64,000 bases of DNA from Metabacillus indicus LMG 22858 (GTDB lineage: Bacteria; Bacillota; Bacilli; Bacillales; Bacillaceae), in NCBI RefSeq assembly GCF_000708755.2, contig NZ_JGVU02000002.1:930001-994000 (forward strand), written 5' to 3'. Of this stretch, positions 54,767-64,000 are shown piece by piece. The position numbers and the translations under genes are program-made. Numbering within the stretch: position 1 is the first letter of the stretch; the number at the start of each line of letters is the position of its first letter. The notes beneath the pieces are model-generated. The model did no database searches and was not told where the DNA came from. It was given only the letters and a program-made list of their open reading frames with translations.

Positions 54767-55848
54767 ACAGTTCCCTCCTGTCTCCAGTTTTCCAGCAGGG
54801 ATCTTAAACGTTCTTTTTCAAAGGCTTGCGTTCTGCATTCTCCAATGGACTGAAGAAGCACCATTGTGATGGTTCCCGAGCTGGCTTTTTTATCTTTCAT
54901 CATTTTGCCGAGGAGCAGATCTGTATCCAGATGGCTTGGGACCTCTGTTGGAAATCCAAGCTCTCCAAACCACGATTTCATCTCTTCGTACGGAAGATCC
55001 GCGCCGAGAGTAAAATTGCTCAGCCATACAGCAAACAGCATGCCTGCTGCGACTGCGTCACCGTGGCTGATCTTCCCGTATCCTGCTCCTGATTCAATTG
55101 CATGACCGAGGGTATGCCCAAAATTCAAATGGGCCCTCACTCCTGATTCCTTTTCATCTTCTTTAACGACAGCAGCCTTTACAGAAATGCCTTGGAGGAT
55201 CATCCGCTGAAGCATGGAATCATCGATTCTGCTCACATCACGTATCTCCTGTTTCAGCCATGTATATAATTCTTTATTTCCTATCAGTCCATGCTTTATT
55301 ACTTCTGCAAAGCCTGACCGCAGTTCACTTTCCGGCAGGGATTCAAGGAAGTCAAGATCATAGATGACAGCTTCCGGCTGATAAAAGGCACCGATCATAT
55401 TTTTCCCTTCCGGATGATTGACGGCCACTTTACCGCCAACTGCACTGTCATGGGCAAGCAGCGTTGTAGGAAGCTGGATAAAAGGTATGCCCCTCATATA
55501 GGTAGCAGCGACAAAACCGGCAAGATCGCCAATAACGCCTCCGCCGAATGCGAGAATGAGAGATTTCCTGTCAAGTCCTTGTTTAAGAGCAAACGTCTGA
55601 ATGTCATAGTAGGTTTGAAATGACTTGCTTTCCTCTCCGCTTGGAACGGCATAAACATCTGACGGGAATGAGCTGACTGCCCGCATCAGCTTATCCCCGT
55701 ATAGATTCTGAACAGCTGAATCGGCAATAACCAGAATTCTGCTTGGATTTAACCGCTCCAGCTGTTTCATTAGTTGTGTTTCAATCAAGCCTGCCCCGAT
55801 AAGAACAGGGTAGGTACTTGCTGATGTTTCAACAACAAGCTGTTTCAT
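54763..55848 (-). CDS. aroB: 3-dehydroquinate synthase
   Basis: Second shikimate step. GGGVIGDLAGFVAATYMRG (NAD site), TLLAHDSAVGGKVAVNHPEGKN, FAEVIKHGLIG, and the zinc ligand LNFGHTLGHAIE. 361 residues. Its ATG shares a base with the aroC stop (TAATG). Confidence 0.96.
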   Translation of the reverse strand: MKQLVVETSASTYPVLIGAGLIETQLMKQLERLNPSRILVIADSAVQNLYGDKLMRAVSSFPSDVYAVPSGEESKSFQTYYDIQTFALKQGLDRKSLILAFGGGVIGDLAGFVAATYMRGIPFIQLPTTLLAHDSAVGGKVAVNHPEGKNMIGAFYQPEAVIYDLDFLESLPESELRSGFAEVIKHGLIGNKELYTWLKQEIRDVSRIDDSMLQRMILQGISVKAAVVKEDEKESGVRAHLNFGHTLGHAIESGAGYGKISHGDAVAAGMLFAVWLSNFTLGADLPYEEMKSWFGELGFPTEVPSHLDTDLLLGKMMKDKKASSGTITMVLLQSIGECRTQAFEKERLRSLLENWRQEGTV

Positions 55849-57020
55849 TAGAATTCCCTCGCGTACTCGCGGATTTCCTGAATTTCTTTTTGCAGGGCGT
55901 CTATACGGTCTGAGCCGAATTGTTCAACAATGGCTGATGCAATTTCCCATGCGACAACAGCTTCAGCCACAACACTTGCAGCAGGAACTGCACAGCTGTC
56001 CGAACGTTCAATACTTGCAGAAAACGGCTCTTTTGTTTCTATATCAACACTTTGGAGAGGTTTGTAAAGGGTCGGAATAGGCTTCATGACTCCTCTGACA
56101 ACAATCGGCATTCCTGTTGACATTCCGCCTTCAAATCCTCCGAGACGATTCGTTTTGCGGGAGTAGCCCTGCTCTTTTGACCAAGTAATTTCATCATGCA
56201 CTTCGCTTCCGAATTTGCGTGCAGCATCAAAGCCAATTCCAAACTCAACGCCTTTGAAAGCATTGATGCTGACGATGGCAGCCGCGATTTTCGAATCAAG
56301 CTTGCGGTCATAATGGACGTAGCTGCCTACTCCTGCAGGCATCCCTTCAACAATCACTTCCACAATGCCTCCGATTGAGTCTCCGTTGCTCTTGGCATCA
56401 TCGATTGCCTGCATCATTTTAACGGCAGCATCCTCATCCAGGCATCTTACTGGCGATTCCTCTGTTACACGCTGCAGTTCTTCGATTGAAGAGTATTCTG
56501 TCTTTTCTGCTTTTACAGATCCGATTTCCACAACATGTCCTGCCACTTTGATTCCAAGCTCTGCAAGCAGTCTTTTAGCCACTGCGCCTACAGCTACTCT
56601 GACCGTTGTTTCACGGGCTGAAGATCGCTCAAGCACATTGCGTATATCACGATGTCCATATTTAATGGCACCGTTCAAATCAGCATGACCAGGACGGGGG
56701 CGGCTGATCTGACGCTTGATTTCCTTTTCCTCGCCTTCTTCTAAAGGCTCGATCCCCATAATCTTAGTCCAATGCTTCCAATCATTATTTTCAACAACGA
56801 GTGCAATTGGAGAGCCAAGCGCTTTTCCGTGGCGGATTCCGCTTGTAATCTGAACCTCATCTTTCTCAATCTGCATTCTTCTTCCTCTGCCATGTCCTTT
56901 TTGTCTGCGTGCAAGATCGCGGTTGATGTCCTCGGCAGTAATTGCAAGACCTGCCGGCACTCCTTCCACAATTGCAGTTAACTGAGGACCATGTGATTCT
57001 CCTGCTGTTAAGTATCTCAT
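55848..57020 (-). CDS. aroC: Chorismate synthase
   Basis: Last shikimate step, needs reduced [36 protein letters not shown], and [31 protein letters not shown], all hallmark segments. 390 residues. Called aroF in B. subtilis. First gene of the aroC-aroB-aroH-trp supraoperon. AAGGGAGA precedes the ATG. Confidence 0.96.
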   Translation of the reverse strand: MRYLTAGESHGPQLTAIVEGVPAGLAITAEDINRDLARRQKGHGRGRRMQIEKDEVQITSGIRHGKALGSPIALVVENNDWKHWTKIMGIEPLEEGEEKEIKRQISRPRPGHADLNGAIKYGHRDIRNVLERSSARETTVRVAVGAVAKRLLAELGIKVAGHVVEIGSVKAEKTEYSSIEELQRVTEESPVRCLDEDAAVKMMQAIDDAKSNGDSIGGIVEVIVEGMPAGVGSYVHYDRKLDSKIAAAIVSINAFKGVEFGIGFDAARKFGSEVHDEITWSKEQGYSRKTNRLGGFEGGMSTGMPIVVRGVMKPIPTLYKPLQSVDIETKEPFSASIERSDSCAVPAASVVAEAVVAWEIASAIVEQFGSDRIDALQKEIQEIREYAREF

Positions 57021-57096
57021 CTAAAGCTCTCCCTTCATCGCACTAACGCTTTTAAGTAACACTATATCATATCCTTCAAAGGATGAATAGAAAGAT

Positions 57097-57870
57097 TTAC
57101 AGTTGTTTTTTTCTGTAGAAAAAAGTGCCTGCCGATTCCAGTCCATATGTATGGGCATGAAAAATCTGCTCGGTGCTTCCAACAAAGAGAATTCCCCCCG
57201 GTTTCAGCGCATTTGAGAACTTTTCATAAATGGCTTCTTTCGCCGCTTCTGTAAAATAAATCAGTACGTTGCGGCAAATAATCAAATCAAAGCCGCTTTC
57301 ATAACGGTCTGAGAGGAGATTATGCTTTTTAAACTGCACCGATTTTTTCAGGTCACTCTTAATTTTATAGCCTGTCCCATCTCCTGAAAAGTATTTGCCC
57401 CTCATTCCGTCAGGCAGCTCTGACAGGCTTCTCTCATGAAAAACCCCCGCTTCCGCTCTTTTCAGTACCGTTTCATCCAAATCTGTTGCCAGAATGCGGA
57501 TCTCTGACTGGGCAGCATACTTTGACAAAATCATGGCCAGTGTATACGGCTCTTCGCCGGTGGAGCAGGCCGCACTCCACACCTTCAATGTTCCGGGCTT
57601 TTTGACCATGTCCGGGAGAAGCTTCGTTTCAAGCATTTCCCACTGTTTTTTATTCCGGTAAAACTCTGTGACATTTATCGTCATTTTATCAAGCAGCTCT
57701 GCAAGCAGCTCCGGCTCTTTCCGGAGACGTTCACTGTAATCCCTAAACCCGCTGCATCCTCTTTTTATGTAGAGGGAAATTAACCTTCTTTTCATCTGCG
57801 CTTCCTTGTAGAGCGAAAGATCAATCCCCGTCATCCTTTTGATTTCATTTATAAACTGCTCGTATCCCAT
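57097..57870 (-). CDS. cheR: Chemotaxis protein methyltransferase CheR
   Basis: SAM-dependent methylation of glutamates on chemoreceptors. N-terminal helical domain (~1-75) with ITVTEFYRN-like INVTEFYRNKKQWEML, then a Rossmann SAM domain with VWSAACSTGEEPYTLAMIL, ILATDLDETVL, and DLIICRNVLIYF. The beta-subdomain and final VGSTEQIF are present. 257 residues. The ATG at 57870 follows GAGGAG. Standard position upstream of aroC. Confidence 0.95.
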   Translation of the reverse strand: MGYEQFINEIKRMTGIDLSLYKEAQMKRRLISLYIKRGCSGFRDYSERLRKEPELLAELLDKMTINVTEFYRNKKQWEMLETKLLPDMVKKPGTLKVWSAACSTGEEPYTLAMILSKYAAQSEIRILATDLDETVLKRAEAGVFHERSLSELPDGMRGKYFSGDGTGYKIKSDLKKSVQFKKHNLLSDRYESGFDLIICRNVLIYFTEAAKEAIYEKFSNALKPGGILFVGSTEQIFHAHTYGLESAGTFFYRKKQL

Positions 57871-58010
57871 CAGCGTTTCTCCTCTGCACATGCATTATGT
57901 ATAGTATATCGGATTTGGAGAACGACTTGTGAAATGAGTTTTAAAAAATCTGAAAAATCGGAATGGATGGATGCTTCTAGCATACCCAGCTCCCTTTCAC
58001 TGGATGTCCG

Positions 58011-58490
58011 CGGGGAGGGCAGGAAGTTTGCGTACCCTCCCAGATCGATTTACTGTTTGGGAGGGTACGATTCCTCACTTTGCTTACCCTCACAGATTAA
58101 ATTATGGTTTTGCAGGGTACGATTCCGGACTTTGCTTACCCTCTGATATCGTTTTACGGTTTTACAGGGTACGATTCCTCACTTTGCTTACCCTCTGATA
58201 TCGTTTTACGGTTTTACAGGGTACGATTCCTCACTTTGCTTACCCTCACAGATCGAATTACGGTTTTGCAGGGTAGGATTCGCAGCTTTGCTTACCCTCA
58301 CAAATCGAATTACGGTTTTGCAGGGTACGATTCCTCACTTTGCTTACCCTCCCAGATCGATTTACAGTTTTGCAGGGTACGATTCCCAACTTTGCTTACC
58401 CTCCGATATCGTTTTACAGTTTTGCAGGGTACGATTCCTCACTTTGCTTACCCTCCCAGATCGATTTACATTTTTGCAGGGTACGATTCA
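58011..58490. repeat. Exact 52-bp tandem hairpin array, about nine units
   Basis: GGGTA starts at 58063, 58115, 58167, 58219, 58271, 58323, 58375, 58427 and 58479, always 52 bp apart; a diverged unit precedes. Each unit has an AGGGTA / TACCCT stem around 17 bases (CGATTCCTCACTTTGCT), then 23 bases in a few variants (TCTGATATCG..., CACAGATCGA..., CCCAGATCGA...). Alternative 23-base variants are mixed along the array. 52 is not a multiple of 3, so open frames here are by chance. Fills the 700-bp gap between cheR and ndk. Confidence 0.9.
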
Positions 58491-58571
58491 TATTCTTTTC
58501 TCCCACCATTCACCAAAGCTGCTAAGCCTAGAAGCAAAAAGAGGTTCTATCCGCTTGCTCTAGTCGAAAAT

Positions 58572-58602
58572 AAATAAAAGCCAGCATCTCTGCTGGCTTT
58601 TC
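58572..58602 (-). terminator. ndk terminator
   Basis: aaaagccagca / tgctggctttt stem; minus-strand TTTTATTTATTTT follows. Confidence 0.85.
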
Positions 58603-58609
58603 GTGCGGA

Positions 58610-59056
58610 TCAGTAGATCCAAGTATGAATATCTTTATCGTATTCGACAAGCTCTTCAGCTTTGAAGAATAAACCGATTTCGCGCTCTGCGCTCTCAGGA
58701 GAGTCAGATCCGTGAATGATGTTCTTTCCGACAAATAAACCATAGTCGCCTCTGATTGTACCCGGCAATGCTTCGGCTGGTTTGGTTTTCCCCATCATCG
58801 TGCGTGAGATTTCAATCACATTTTCCCCTTCCCAAACCATTGCGAAAACTGGTCCGGATGTGATGAATTCAACTAATTCGCCGAAGAATGGCTTGCCGTT
58901 ATGTTCCCCGTAGTGCTGTTCAGCAAGAGATACAGGAATCTGCATCAATTTTGCCCCGACTAAATGTAAACCCTTACTTTCAAATCTGGAAACGATTTTA
59001 CCGATAAGCTGACGCTGAACGCCATCAGGCTTGACCATCATAAATGTTTTTTCCAT
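58610..59056 (-). CDS. ndk: Nucleoside diphosphate kinase
   Basis: Balances NTP pools by phosphate transfer through a phosphohistidine. [19 protein letters not shown], then [18 protein letters not shown], and active-site [16 protein letters not shown] with the catalytic His. 148 residues. GGTGGAG precedes the ATG. Alone between hepT and the 52-bp array. Confidence 0.96.
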   Translation of the reverse strand: MEKTFMMVKPDGVQRQLIGKIVSRFESKGLHLVGAKLMQIPVSLAEQHYGEHNGKPFFGELVEFITSGPVFAMVWEGENVIEISRTMMGKTKPAEALPGTIRGDYGLFVGKNIIHGSDSPESAEREIGLFFKAEELVEYDKDIHTWIY

Positions 59057-59157
59057 GTTAATTTCTCCACCCCGCGATTGTTATGTATGGGCTTTCATGG
59101 CCCATGGAAATCGTACCATTATTTCACTTTTTACGCAATCGCATGGAGCGGATGAAA

Positions 59158-60120
59158 TTAAAATTTTCTTTTTCCAATATATTTTGCAATGCTTGAAAGA
59201 GCTGATCTCGCTCTGTTTCTCGGAAGCTCGCTCAATATATTGAAACCTTTCTCAAGATACATATCGCTGACCTTTACAGACCGGCTGATTGCATCAGACG
59301 CAATGATGGCGCGGATGATTTCATCCATCTCCTCTTTTGTCGTTCTGCTGTGCACCTTGCTGATTTTTTGCTTCAGTTCATCATCTTCCATAGCATAAAG
59401 AACCGGAAGCGTAATATTGCCCTGAAGGAGATCTCCCCCTACCGGTTTTCCGAGTTCCTCTTCTGTAGAAGTGAAATCAAGGATGTCATCTGTGATCTGA
59501 AAAGACATGCCGACATAATACCCAAACAGAAACAGTTTTCTGTGAACAGATTCAGGCACTCCTCCTGCGATGGCCCCAAGCTGGCAGCTCGCAGCAATCA
59601 AAAGAGCGGTCTTCCGCTTAATGCGTCTCAAGTAGACCCGCAGGTTCTGTTCATAGTCATATTTGTCTTTGATCTGCTCGATTTCACCAAGCGAAACTTC
59701 TACAATGGTTTTGGAGAGAATCTGGTGGGCGGCAACGTTCTCGAGGGATGTCATAATTTCAAGTGATCTTGCAAATAAATAATCTCCGGTGTACATGGCA
59801 ATGCGGTTGTCCCATTTCGCTTTTATCGTAGGTTTGCCGCGTCTGAGTTCAGCATCATCGATGACGTCATCGTGCACAAGTGATGCCATATGTATAATTT
59901 CAAGCGCAATCGCCACTTTTTTCACTTTTTCAATATCATATTCGCCAAACATGGCCGAAAGCAATACAAAAACAGGGCGAATCCGCTTTCCCCCTGCCTG
60001 AAGAAGATGCAGCCCTGCCTCGCTTAGCAGAGGCTCTGTGGAGCTAACCGTTTTTTCTAGTTCCTGTTCGATCAGATCGAGATCTGCATTTAGAAACGAA
60101 TACGCCATTTTAAATTTCAT
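59158..60120 (-). CDS. hepT: Heptaprenyl diphosphate synthase component II
   Basis: Catalytic subunit of the two-component C35 prenyl synthase for the menaquinone-7 side chain. LLQAGGKRIRP, first Asp-rich motif LVHDDVIDDAELRRG, second FQITDDILDFTSTEEELGKPVGGDL. 320 residues. Starts ATG after AGGTGAA. Works with HepS (60.9 kb). Confidence 0.95.
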   Translation of the reverse strand: MKFKMAYSFLNADLDLIEQELEKTVSSTEPLLSEAGLHLLQAGGKRIRPVFVLLSAMFGEYDIEKVKKVAIALEIIHMASLVHDDVIDDAELRRGKPTIKAKWDNRIAMYTGDYLFARSLEIMTSLENVAAHQILSKTIVEVSLGEIEQIKDKYDYEQNLRVYLRRIKRKTALLIAASCQLGAIAGGVPESVHRKLFLFGYYVGMSFQITDDILDFTSTEEELGKPVGGDLLQGNITLPVLYAMEDDELKQKISKVHSRTTKEEMDEIIRAIIASDAISRSVKVSDMYLEKGFNILSELPRNRARSALSSIAKYIGKRKF

Positions 60121-60227
60121 TCAATTCACCTAAATACTCGCATTTTTAAATCCGGATGAACCTGAGCCCGCTGAAAAAAATAAGTGCAATTCCTATGAGA
60201 GCTGTTTTAAAGAGATACTCGTCTTCT

Positions 60228-60923
60228 TTACTTTACACCGAGATGCATTGCTGCAACTCCGCCTGTGTAAGGTTTTACTTCCACTTCTTTAAAACCGGCA
60301 TCCCTGAACATCCGGGCAAGCTCCTTCATGCCCGGGAAATCTCTTGCAGACTCCTGGAGCCATGAATACTCGTCATAGCTTTTGGCAAACAGCTTTCCAA
60401 ACAGCGGCATGATAAACCGGAAATAAGCGTAATATGCCTGTTTAAAGCCTATCATCGTCGGCTGTGAGGTTTCCAGGCAGACGACTTTCCCCCCCGGCTT
60501 GACTACACGGTGCATTTCTTTAAGGACTGTCATATAATCAGGAACATTTCTGAGTCCAAATCCGATTGTGACATAATCAAATGTATTGTCAGCAAAAGGC
60601 AGCTCCATCGCGTTTCCATGAATCAGTTCAATGTTTGAATGGGCTTTGATTTTTTCTCTTCCGATCTTCAGCATATTGTTGCTGAAATCAAGACCGACTG
60701 CCCTGCCTTCAGGACCGACAGCATCTGCCATGGCAATCGTCCAGTCTGCTGTCCCGCAGCATACATCAAGGGCTGCCGCTCCCTTTTTTACGTTCATTCG
60801 CTTCATCGTTTCCCTGCGCCATGCTATATGGCGCTGAAAGCTGATAACGGAATTCATTTTGTCATAGTTTTTGTAGATTTTCTCAAATACAGAGTGTACT
60901 CTTTCCTCTTTTGACTGCTGCAT
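60228..60923 (-). CDS. menG: Demethylmenaquinone methyltransferase
   Basis: SAM-dependent last step of menaquinone synthesis (UbiE/MenG). SAM motif [19 protein letters not shown], then [26 protein letters not shown] and [12 protein letters not shown]. 231 residues. The ATG at 60923 after AAGGG is favoured over 60944. Between hepS and hepT, the usual gerC-type cluster. Confidence 0.95.
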   Translation of the reverse strand: MQQSKEERVHSVFEKIYKNYDKMNSVISFQRHIAWRRETMKRMNVKKGAAALDVCCGTADWTIAMADAVGPEGRAVGLDFSNNMLKIGREKIKAHSNIELIHGNAMELPFADNTFDYVTIGFGLRNVPDYMTVLKEMHRVVKPGGKVVCLETSQPTMIGFKQAYYAYFRFIMPLFGKLFAKSYDEYSWLQESARDFPGMKELARMFRDAGFKEVEVKPYTGGVAAMHLGVK

Positions 60924-60924
60924 G

Positions 60925-61731
60925 TTATAACCCTTCTTCCGCAAGCGTAGTGTATCTCATCTCCTGATTATACTTAAAAGACTGCAGCCTCGCCAAGAGA
61001 ACCTTCTGAAGAGAGGATGGCTGCTGAAAACTGCTTTCGATCAAGGCTGCCGTTTCTTCGAAATAACGGTTGCAGAACTCTTTTAAATAGACACCCGTCC
61101 ATTCAATGGCACCGGCATTCTTTTTCTTTTTGGCAGAATCGCCTGTCCGGTGATGAGATTCTGAGCTGTATTTGCTTTTTTCCAGCAGGAGGCGTTTGTA
61201 TGAAAGAAACGCAGTCGTAAGCCTTGAGAATATGCCGGCCTGTATGTAGTCTGACACATGCTCAAACAGGGAGGTTTCCACTTTAAGCAGGCTTGCTGTG
61301 AATGAATCAAAATCAGCCGCCGATTGTTCGTATAGACGGATTTTGTGTTCATTGATTTCTTTTATTGCCGTTGCTAACGTCCGAATCATTCCGATATCCT
61401 GCATTTCAGAAAGAAGTGCGTAATAGAGTCCGCTGAAATAATCCCCGGCAAGAACAATAAGCTGTCTCTGCTTGAACTCTTCCTGCCTGAGATGAGCAGA
61501 CGTTGAGACTTCATCATGAGTATCAAGGGCAATTTGCACAAGCATCGCAGTAATGATGTAATTTTCTTTCTTTTCCTCCGGAAGATCCGTCTGATCAAAC
61601 AGAGCATAAAAGAGAAGCAATTTATCTTCATCAATCATTGGAGAAGGTATATATTTCGCTAAAAATGGATGAGTGAGTTTTACATGTAATGCGTCTTTGA
61701 TTTTAGCTAATTGTACATAGATGTCTTGCAA
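60925..61731 (-). CDS. hepS: Heptaprenyl diphosphate synthase component I
   Basis: Small regulatory subunit that sets product length with HepT. Helical: [42 protein letters not shown], and [15 protein letters not shown] with the conserved DTHDEV. About 268 residues. A TTG at 61731 is proposed as start because AAGGGTGAT lies just upstream and it matches MQDIY of B. subtilis; GTGs at 61740 and 61752 are alternatives. Confidence 0.92.
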   Translation of the reverse strand: MQDIYVQLAKIKDALHVKLTHPFLAKYIPSPMIDEDKLLLFYALFDQTDLPEEKKENYIITAMLVQIALDTHDEVSTSAHLRQEEFKQRQLIVLAGDYFSGLYYALLSEMQDIGMIRTLATAIKEINEHKIRLYEQSAADFDSFTASLLKVETSLFEHVSDYIQAGIFSRLTTAFLSYKRLLLEKSKYSSESHHRTGDSAKKKKNAGAIEWTGVYLKEFCNRYFEETAALIESSFQQPSSLQKVLLARLQSFKYNQEMRYTTLAEEGL

Positions 61732-61813
61732 ATGAATCACCCTTGTCCCCACGTAAGAAATTTTTTCGGAAAGCCAGCAATAGCAACAACGTTCGTGATG
61801 CTTAGTAATGATT

Positions 61814-61823
61814 ATTATACCAT
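61814..61823 (-). promoter_or_regulatory. Extended -10 promoter of hepS-menG-hepT
   Basis: Minus strand TGG-TATAAT: a TG-extended perfect -10, about 83 bases before hepS and just after mtrB. Confidence 0.5.
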
Positions 61824-61842
61824 AAGTGTGCCGGGCGGAGTA

Positions 61843-62070
61843 TTATCTTCTGGAATCGCTCTCTATTTCTCCGTGGCCTGTCTGAATAAGCGCTTTGCCC
61901 CTGATTTTAATGGCAGATGTGTGCTCTGTAAATTGCGCAATCATCACTTCGCCTTTATCAAGCTTTTCAGAATGATGGAAGCGTGTATCCGACCCGCGCG
62001 TAAGCCCGATTACGTTTACTCCGTCTTCGATTGCTTTAATCACAAGGAAATCATTTGTATTGTCTTTCAA
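61843..62070 (-). CDS. mtrB: Tryptophan RNA-binding attenuation protein (TRAP)
   Basis: 75 residues, forms an 11-subunit ring that binds tryptophan and (G/U)AG RNA repeats. [19 protein letters not shown], the RNA-contact [25 protein letters not shown], and TGHGEIES match B. subtilis MtrB with residues for both ligands intact. TTG start, with GGGGGTGAA 8 bases upstream. Its RNA target is the trp leader at 54.2 kb. 30 bp after folE. Confidence 0.97.
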   Translation of the reverse strand: MKDNTNDFLVIKAIEDGVNVIGLTRGSDTRFHHSEKLDKGEVMIAQFTEHTSAIKIRGKALIQTGHGEIESDSRR

Positions 62071-62100
62071 GCAGGTTCACCCCCGTTTTTATGTAGTTGC

Positions 62101-62667
62101 TTATTCTTTTATAAATGAAAGAACTTCGGCTCTGGCCGCAGGATCATTTGTAAAGACGCCTCTGACGGCTGATGTGATCGTTTTGCTGCCGGGCTTTTTG
62201 ACGCCCCTCATTGTCATGCACATATGTTCTGCTTCCACGACAACCATAACGCCGTGCGGCTCCAGGGAATCGACAATGCTTTCTGCAATAGTTGATGTGA
62301 TTCTCTCCTGCAGCTGAGGTCTTCTGCAAACGGCTTCAACTGCTCTTGCAAGCTTGCTCAGACCGGTTACTTTTCCGCCTTTAGGTATGTATGCTATATG
62401 CGCTTTTCCGAAGAAAGGGACGAGATGATGCTCGCACATGGAGTGAAAAGGGATATCTTTTACTAAAACGAGCTCTTCATGATCCTCGCCGAACACCGTT
62501 TTAAAATGTTCCTTTGGATCCTCATTAAGTCCTGAAAATACTTCCGCGTACATTTTTGCGACTCGTTTTGGAGTATCAAGCAGCCCTTCACGGTTTGGAT
62601 CCTCACCTATTGCTTCAAGGATCAGCCTGACCGCCTCTTCGATCTGCTGTGTGTTGATTTGCCCCAT
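62101..62667 (-). CDS. folE: GTP cyclohydrolase I
   Basis: First step of folate synthesis. [12 protein letters not shown], zinc ligands in [41 protein letters not shown] and [12 protein letters not shown]. 188 residues. Also called mtrA in B. subtilis, cotranscribed with mtrB. GGGAGGAAAAG precedes the ATG. Confidence 0.97.
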   Translation of the reverse strand: MGQINTQQIEEAVRLILEAIGEDPNREGLLDTPKRVAKMYAEVFSGLNEDPKEHFKTVFGEDHEELVLVKDIPFHSMCEHHLVPFFGKAHIAYIPKGGKVTGLSKLARAVEAVCRRPQLQERITSTIAESIVDSLEPHGVMVVVEAEHMCMTMRGVKKPGSKTITSAVRGVFTNDPAARAEVLSFIKE

Positions 62668-62796
62668 ACTTTTCCTCCCGGTAACAAGTTATTTGATACA
62701 GATTCTAGCACAGGTGAAAGATTAAAAGCAAAGAATGATGCACGCCCGCTCTGTCAGAATGAACTTCATGCAGGCTTCTTCATCTTTCTCAGCACA

Positions 62797-62823
62797 AAGG
62801 AAAAGCCCCTATAAAAGGGGCTG
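62797..62823 (-). terminator. hbs terminator
   Basis: agcccct / aggggct stem; TTTTCCTTT on the minus strand, between hbs and folE. Confidence 0.75.
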
Positions 62824-62872
62824 TCCATTTGTTGTGTATGTATTTTATGCATCATACACGGGTAAGAGCACA

Positions 62873-63151
62873 TTATTTACCGGCTACAGCATCTTTAAGA
62901 GCTTTACCTGGTTTGAACGCAGGCACTTTGCTTGCTGCGATTTCGATTTCTTCTCCAGTTTGCGGGTTGCGTCCTTTACGAGCCGCGCGCTCACGTACTT
63001 CGAAGTTACCAAAACCGATCAATTGTACTTTATCACCGTTTTTAAGTGCATCCAAAAGTGTATCGAAAACAGCATCAACCGCTTTCGTTGCATCTTTCTT
63101 AGACAGTTCGCTAGCTTCTGCTACCGCGTTGATTAGTTCTGTTTTATTCAT
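62873..63151 (-). CDS. hbs: DNA-binding protein HU
   Basis: Histone-like DNA-bending dimer, also part of Bacillus [29 protein letters not shown], then [22 protein letters not shown] with the DNA-intercalating proline in the beta-arm. 92 residues, ending DAVAGK. GGGAGGAGGTGAAAGG is a near-perfect ribosome binding site before the ATG at 63151; the frame to 63271 is leader. Highly expressed gene. Confidence 0.97.
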   Translation of the reverse strand: MNKTELINAVAEASELSKKDATKAVDAVFDTLLDALKNGDKVQLIGFGNFEVRERAARKGRNPQTGEEIEIAASKVPAFKPGKALKDAVAGK

Positions 63152-63275
63152 GCCTTTCACCTCCTCCCAAAGTTTGTTGTCAGATTCAGCATAAATCCAT
63201 TCTGTTAAATTCATTTCTTCACAGATTCTGCGGAATCTATACATGATAGAAACGCATTTTACTGTGAACACGCTA

Positions 63276-63304
63276 ATCTTATCCGATTAACGCCTGAAAT
63301 TCAA
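63276..63304 (-). promoter_or_regulatory. Putative hbs promoter
   Basis: Minus strand TTGAAT (63299-63304), 17 bases, TAAGAT (63276-63281). Gives a leader of about 120 bases. Nothing else is recognised from 63305 to 63634. Confidence 0.4.
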
Positions 63305-63634
63305 TGTTTTTCCGCATGAATAGTGGGTTTCAAGGAAGATTGCACCAATGCAGAAAATAATTTCTGATAGTAGATTAACACATCAGGTTTCGCTAAGCAA
63401 GGAGAAACCTCAAGAAAACCTTTATAAATCAGGCATTGAGGCCTCCCCAGGCGAACGTGCATTCTTGCCGGGACTCTATTTTACAAAAAAATGATGGGAG
63501 AAGCAAATACTATTTTAAAATATGTAACAACATACGCCGAACATGATTGTATATAAGGGGGTACGAAAGCGAATATTTTACTGAAATACATTTTTGTAAC
63601 GTGTTTGTCATCTGGCTGAAAACTATTATTAAAG

Positions 63635-63664
63635 ACAAAAAGACAGCCACCGAAAGTGGCCGTC
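63635..63664 (-). terminator. spoIVA terminator
   Basis: Minus strand GACGGCCAC / GTGGCTGTC stem with a short loop, followed by TTTTTG. Confidence 0.85.
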
Positions 63665-63677
63665 ATTTTGGTTGAGC

Positions 63678-64000
63678 TTATAGGATAATCGCGATTAAAC
63701 CGCCTGATCCCTCGTTAATGATGCGTTCAAGCGTCTCTTTAAGTTTGTATCTTGCATTCTCAGGCATGAGTGACAGCTTCGCCTGAATGCCTTCTCTTAC
63801 AATTGAGCTCAGGCTGCGGCCGAAGATATCTGAGTTCCAGATTGACAGCGGATTATCTTCGAAGTCCTGCATTAAGTACCGGACTAATTCCTCACTCTGC
63901 TTCTCTGTACCGATAATCGGCGCAAATTCAGACTCAACATCCACCTTGATCATATGGATAGAAGGAGCAACTGCTTTCAGGCGCACTCCAAACCTTGCAC
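63678..64000 (-). CDS. spoIVA: Stage IV sporulation protein A, C-terminal part
   Basis: Only the last ~107 codons lie in the window; the gene continues beyond the right edge. SpoIVA is an ATPase that polymerises around the forespore as the base layer of the coat. The end of the protein, VRYLMQDFEDNPLSIWNSDIFGRSL then SGGLIAIIL, is the conserved C-terminal domain that binds SpoVM and anchors the coat to the membrane. No ATPase motif is visible because it lies outside. The gene order spoIVA-hbs-folE-mtrB is conserved in Bacillus. Confidence 0.94.
   Translation of the reverse strand, partial: ARFGVRLKAVAPSIHMIKVDVESEFAPIIGTEKQSEELVRYLMQDFEDNPLSIWNSDIFGRSLSSIVREGIQAKLSLMPENARYKLKETLERIINEGSGGLIAIIL

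Noticed and set aside
58011-58490. CRISPR array
   Set aside because: The period is regular and stems are palindromic, but the segments between stems fall into a few repeated variants instead of unique spacers, and there are no cas genes in the window.
58104-58577. 157-codon open frame in the repeat array
   Set aside because: The 52-bp unit is not a multiple of three, so the frame reads the same DNA in three different phases; there is no ribosome binding site, and two other frames are also open.
63305-63634. Small RNA or gene between hbs and spoIVA
   Set aside because: No frame with a start signal, no convincing stem with a U-run and no promoter pair could be found, so nothing is annotated.

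Overview
The window is a stretch of chromosome from a spore-forming Bacillaceae bacterium, close to Bacillus subtilis in gene order but not that species. The evidence is conserved synteny (rnpB-gpsB-ypsA-cotD-yprBA ... ponA-recU ... dinG-panDCB-birA-cca-bshA-bshB1-mgsA-dapB ... qcrABC ... aro/trp/his/tyr supraoperon ... ndk-hepT-menG-hepS-mtrB-folE-hbs-spoIVA), spore genes (cotD, csgA-like, sspM, ypjB, spoIVA), bacillithiol synthesis genes (bshA, bshB1) and AAGGAGG-type ribosome binding sites. No phage, IS element, CRISPR array, tRNA or rRNA gene is seen. Most genes lie on the minus strand.

Layout. 0.2-2.3 kb: RNase P RNA, gpsB, ypsA, a repeat-extended cotD and a 31-residue membrane peptide. 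2.5-6.6 kb: the MrfB/MrfA (yprB/yprA) DNA repair pair and a lone PTS EIIA. 6.8-10.3 kb: an accessory block of small spore-related genes (Hsp20, CsgA-like, SspM, YppE/F/G, a holin-like protein). 10.4-10.7 kb: a 52-bp tandem hairpin array. 10.7-23.6 kb: yppC, recU-ponA, ypoC-nth-dnaD, asnS, aspB-ypmB-ypmA, dinG. 23.7-31.7 kb: panBCD behind a structured leader, then birA, cca, bacillithiol genes, mgsA, dapB, ypjD. 31.8-37.2 kb: ypjC, ypjB, ypjA, the menaquinol:cytochrome c reductase operon and ypiF. 37.3-41.3 kb: an inserted 1231-residue, wall-anchored GH13 amylase/pullulanase with a CcpA (cre) site, flanked by a 21-bp iteron array. 41.4-44.3 kb: ypiB, ypiA and an amidohydrolase-like protein without metal ligands. 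44.5-57.0 kb: the aromatic amino acid supraoperon aroC-aroB-aroH-trpEDCFBA-hisC-tyrA-aroA, with a TRAP-controlled leader before trpE. 57.1-64.0 kb: cheR, a second 52-bp array, ndk, heptaprenyl diphosphate/menaquinone genes, mtrB (TRAP itself), folE, hbs, and the 3' end of spoIVA.

How the parts connect: the window holds both the regulator TRAP (mtrB) and its main target, the trp leader with about 14 (G/U)AG triplets, an attenuator and a 5' stem-loop. hepS/hepT/menG make menaquinone, the substrate of the QcrABC complex. aspB, asnS, panD and dapB share aspartate metabolism.

The least explained content is intergenic. Four copies of a ~120-bp element keep a two-part hairpin while its sequence changes with compensatory substitutions. 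Two arrays with unrelated stems share an exact or near 52-bp period. A third array repeats CAAGTA every 21 bp. Periods of 52 and 21 bp are whole numbers of DNA helical turns.
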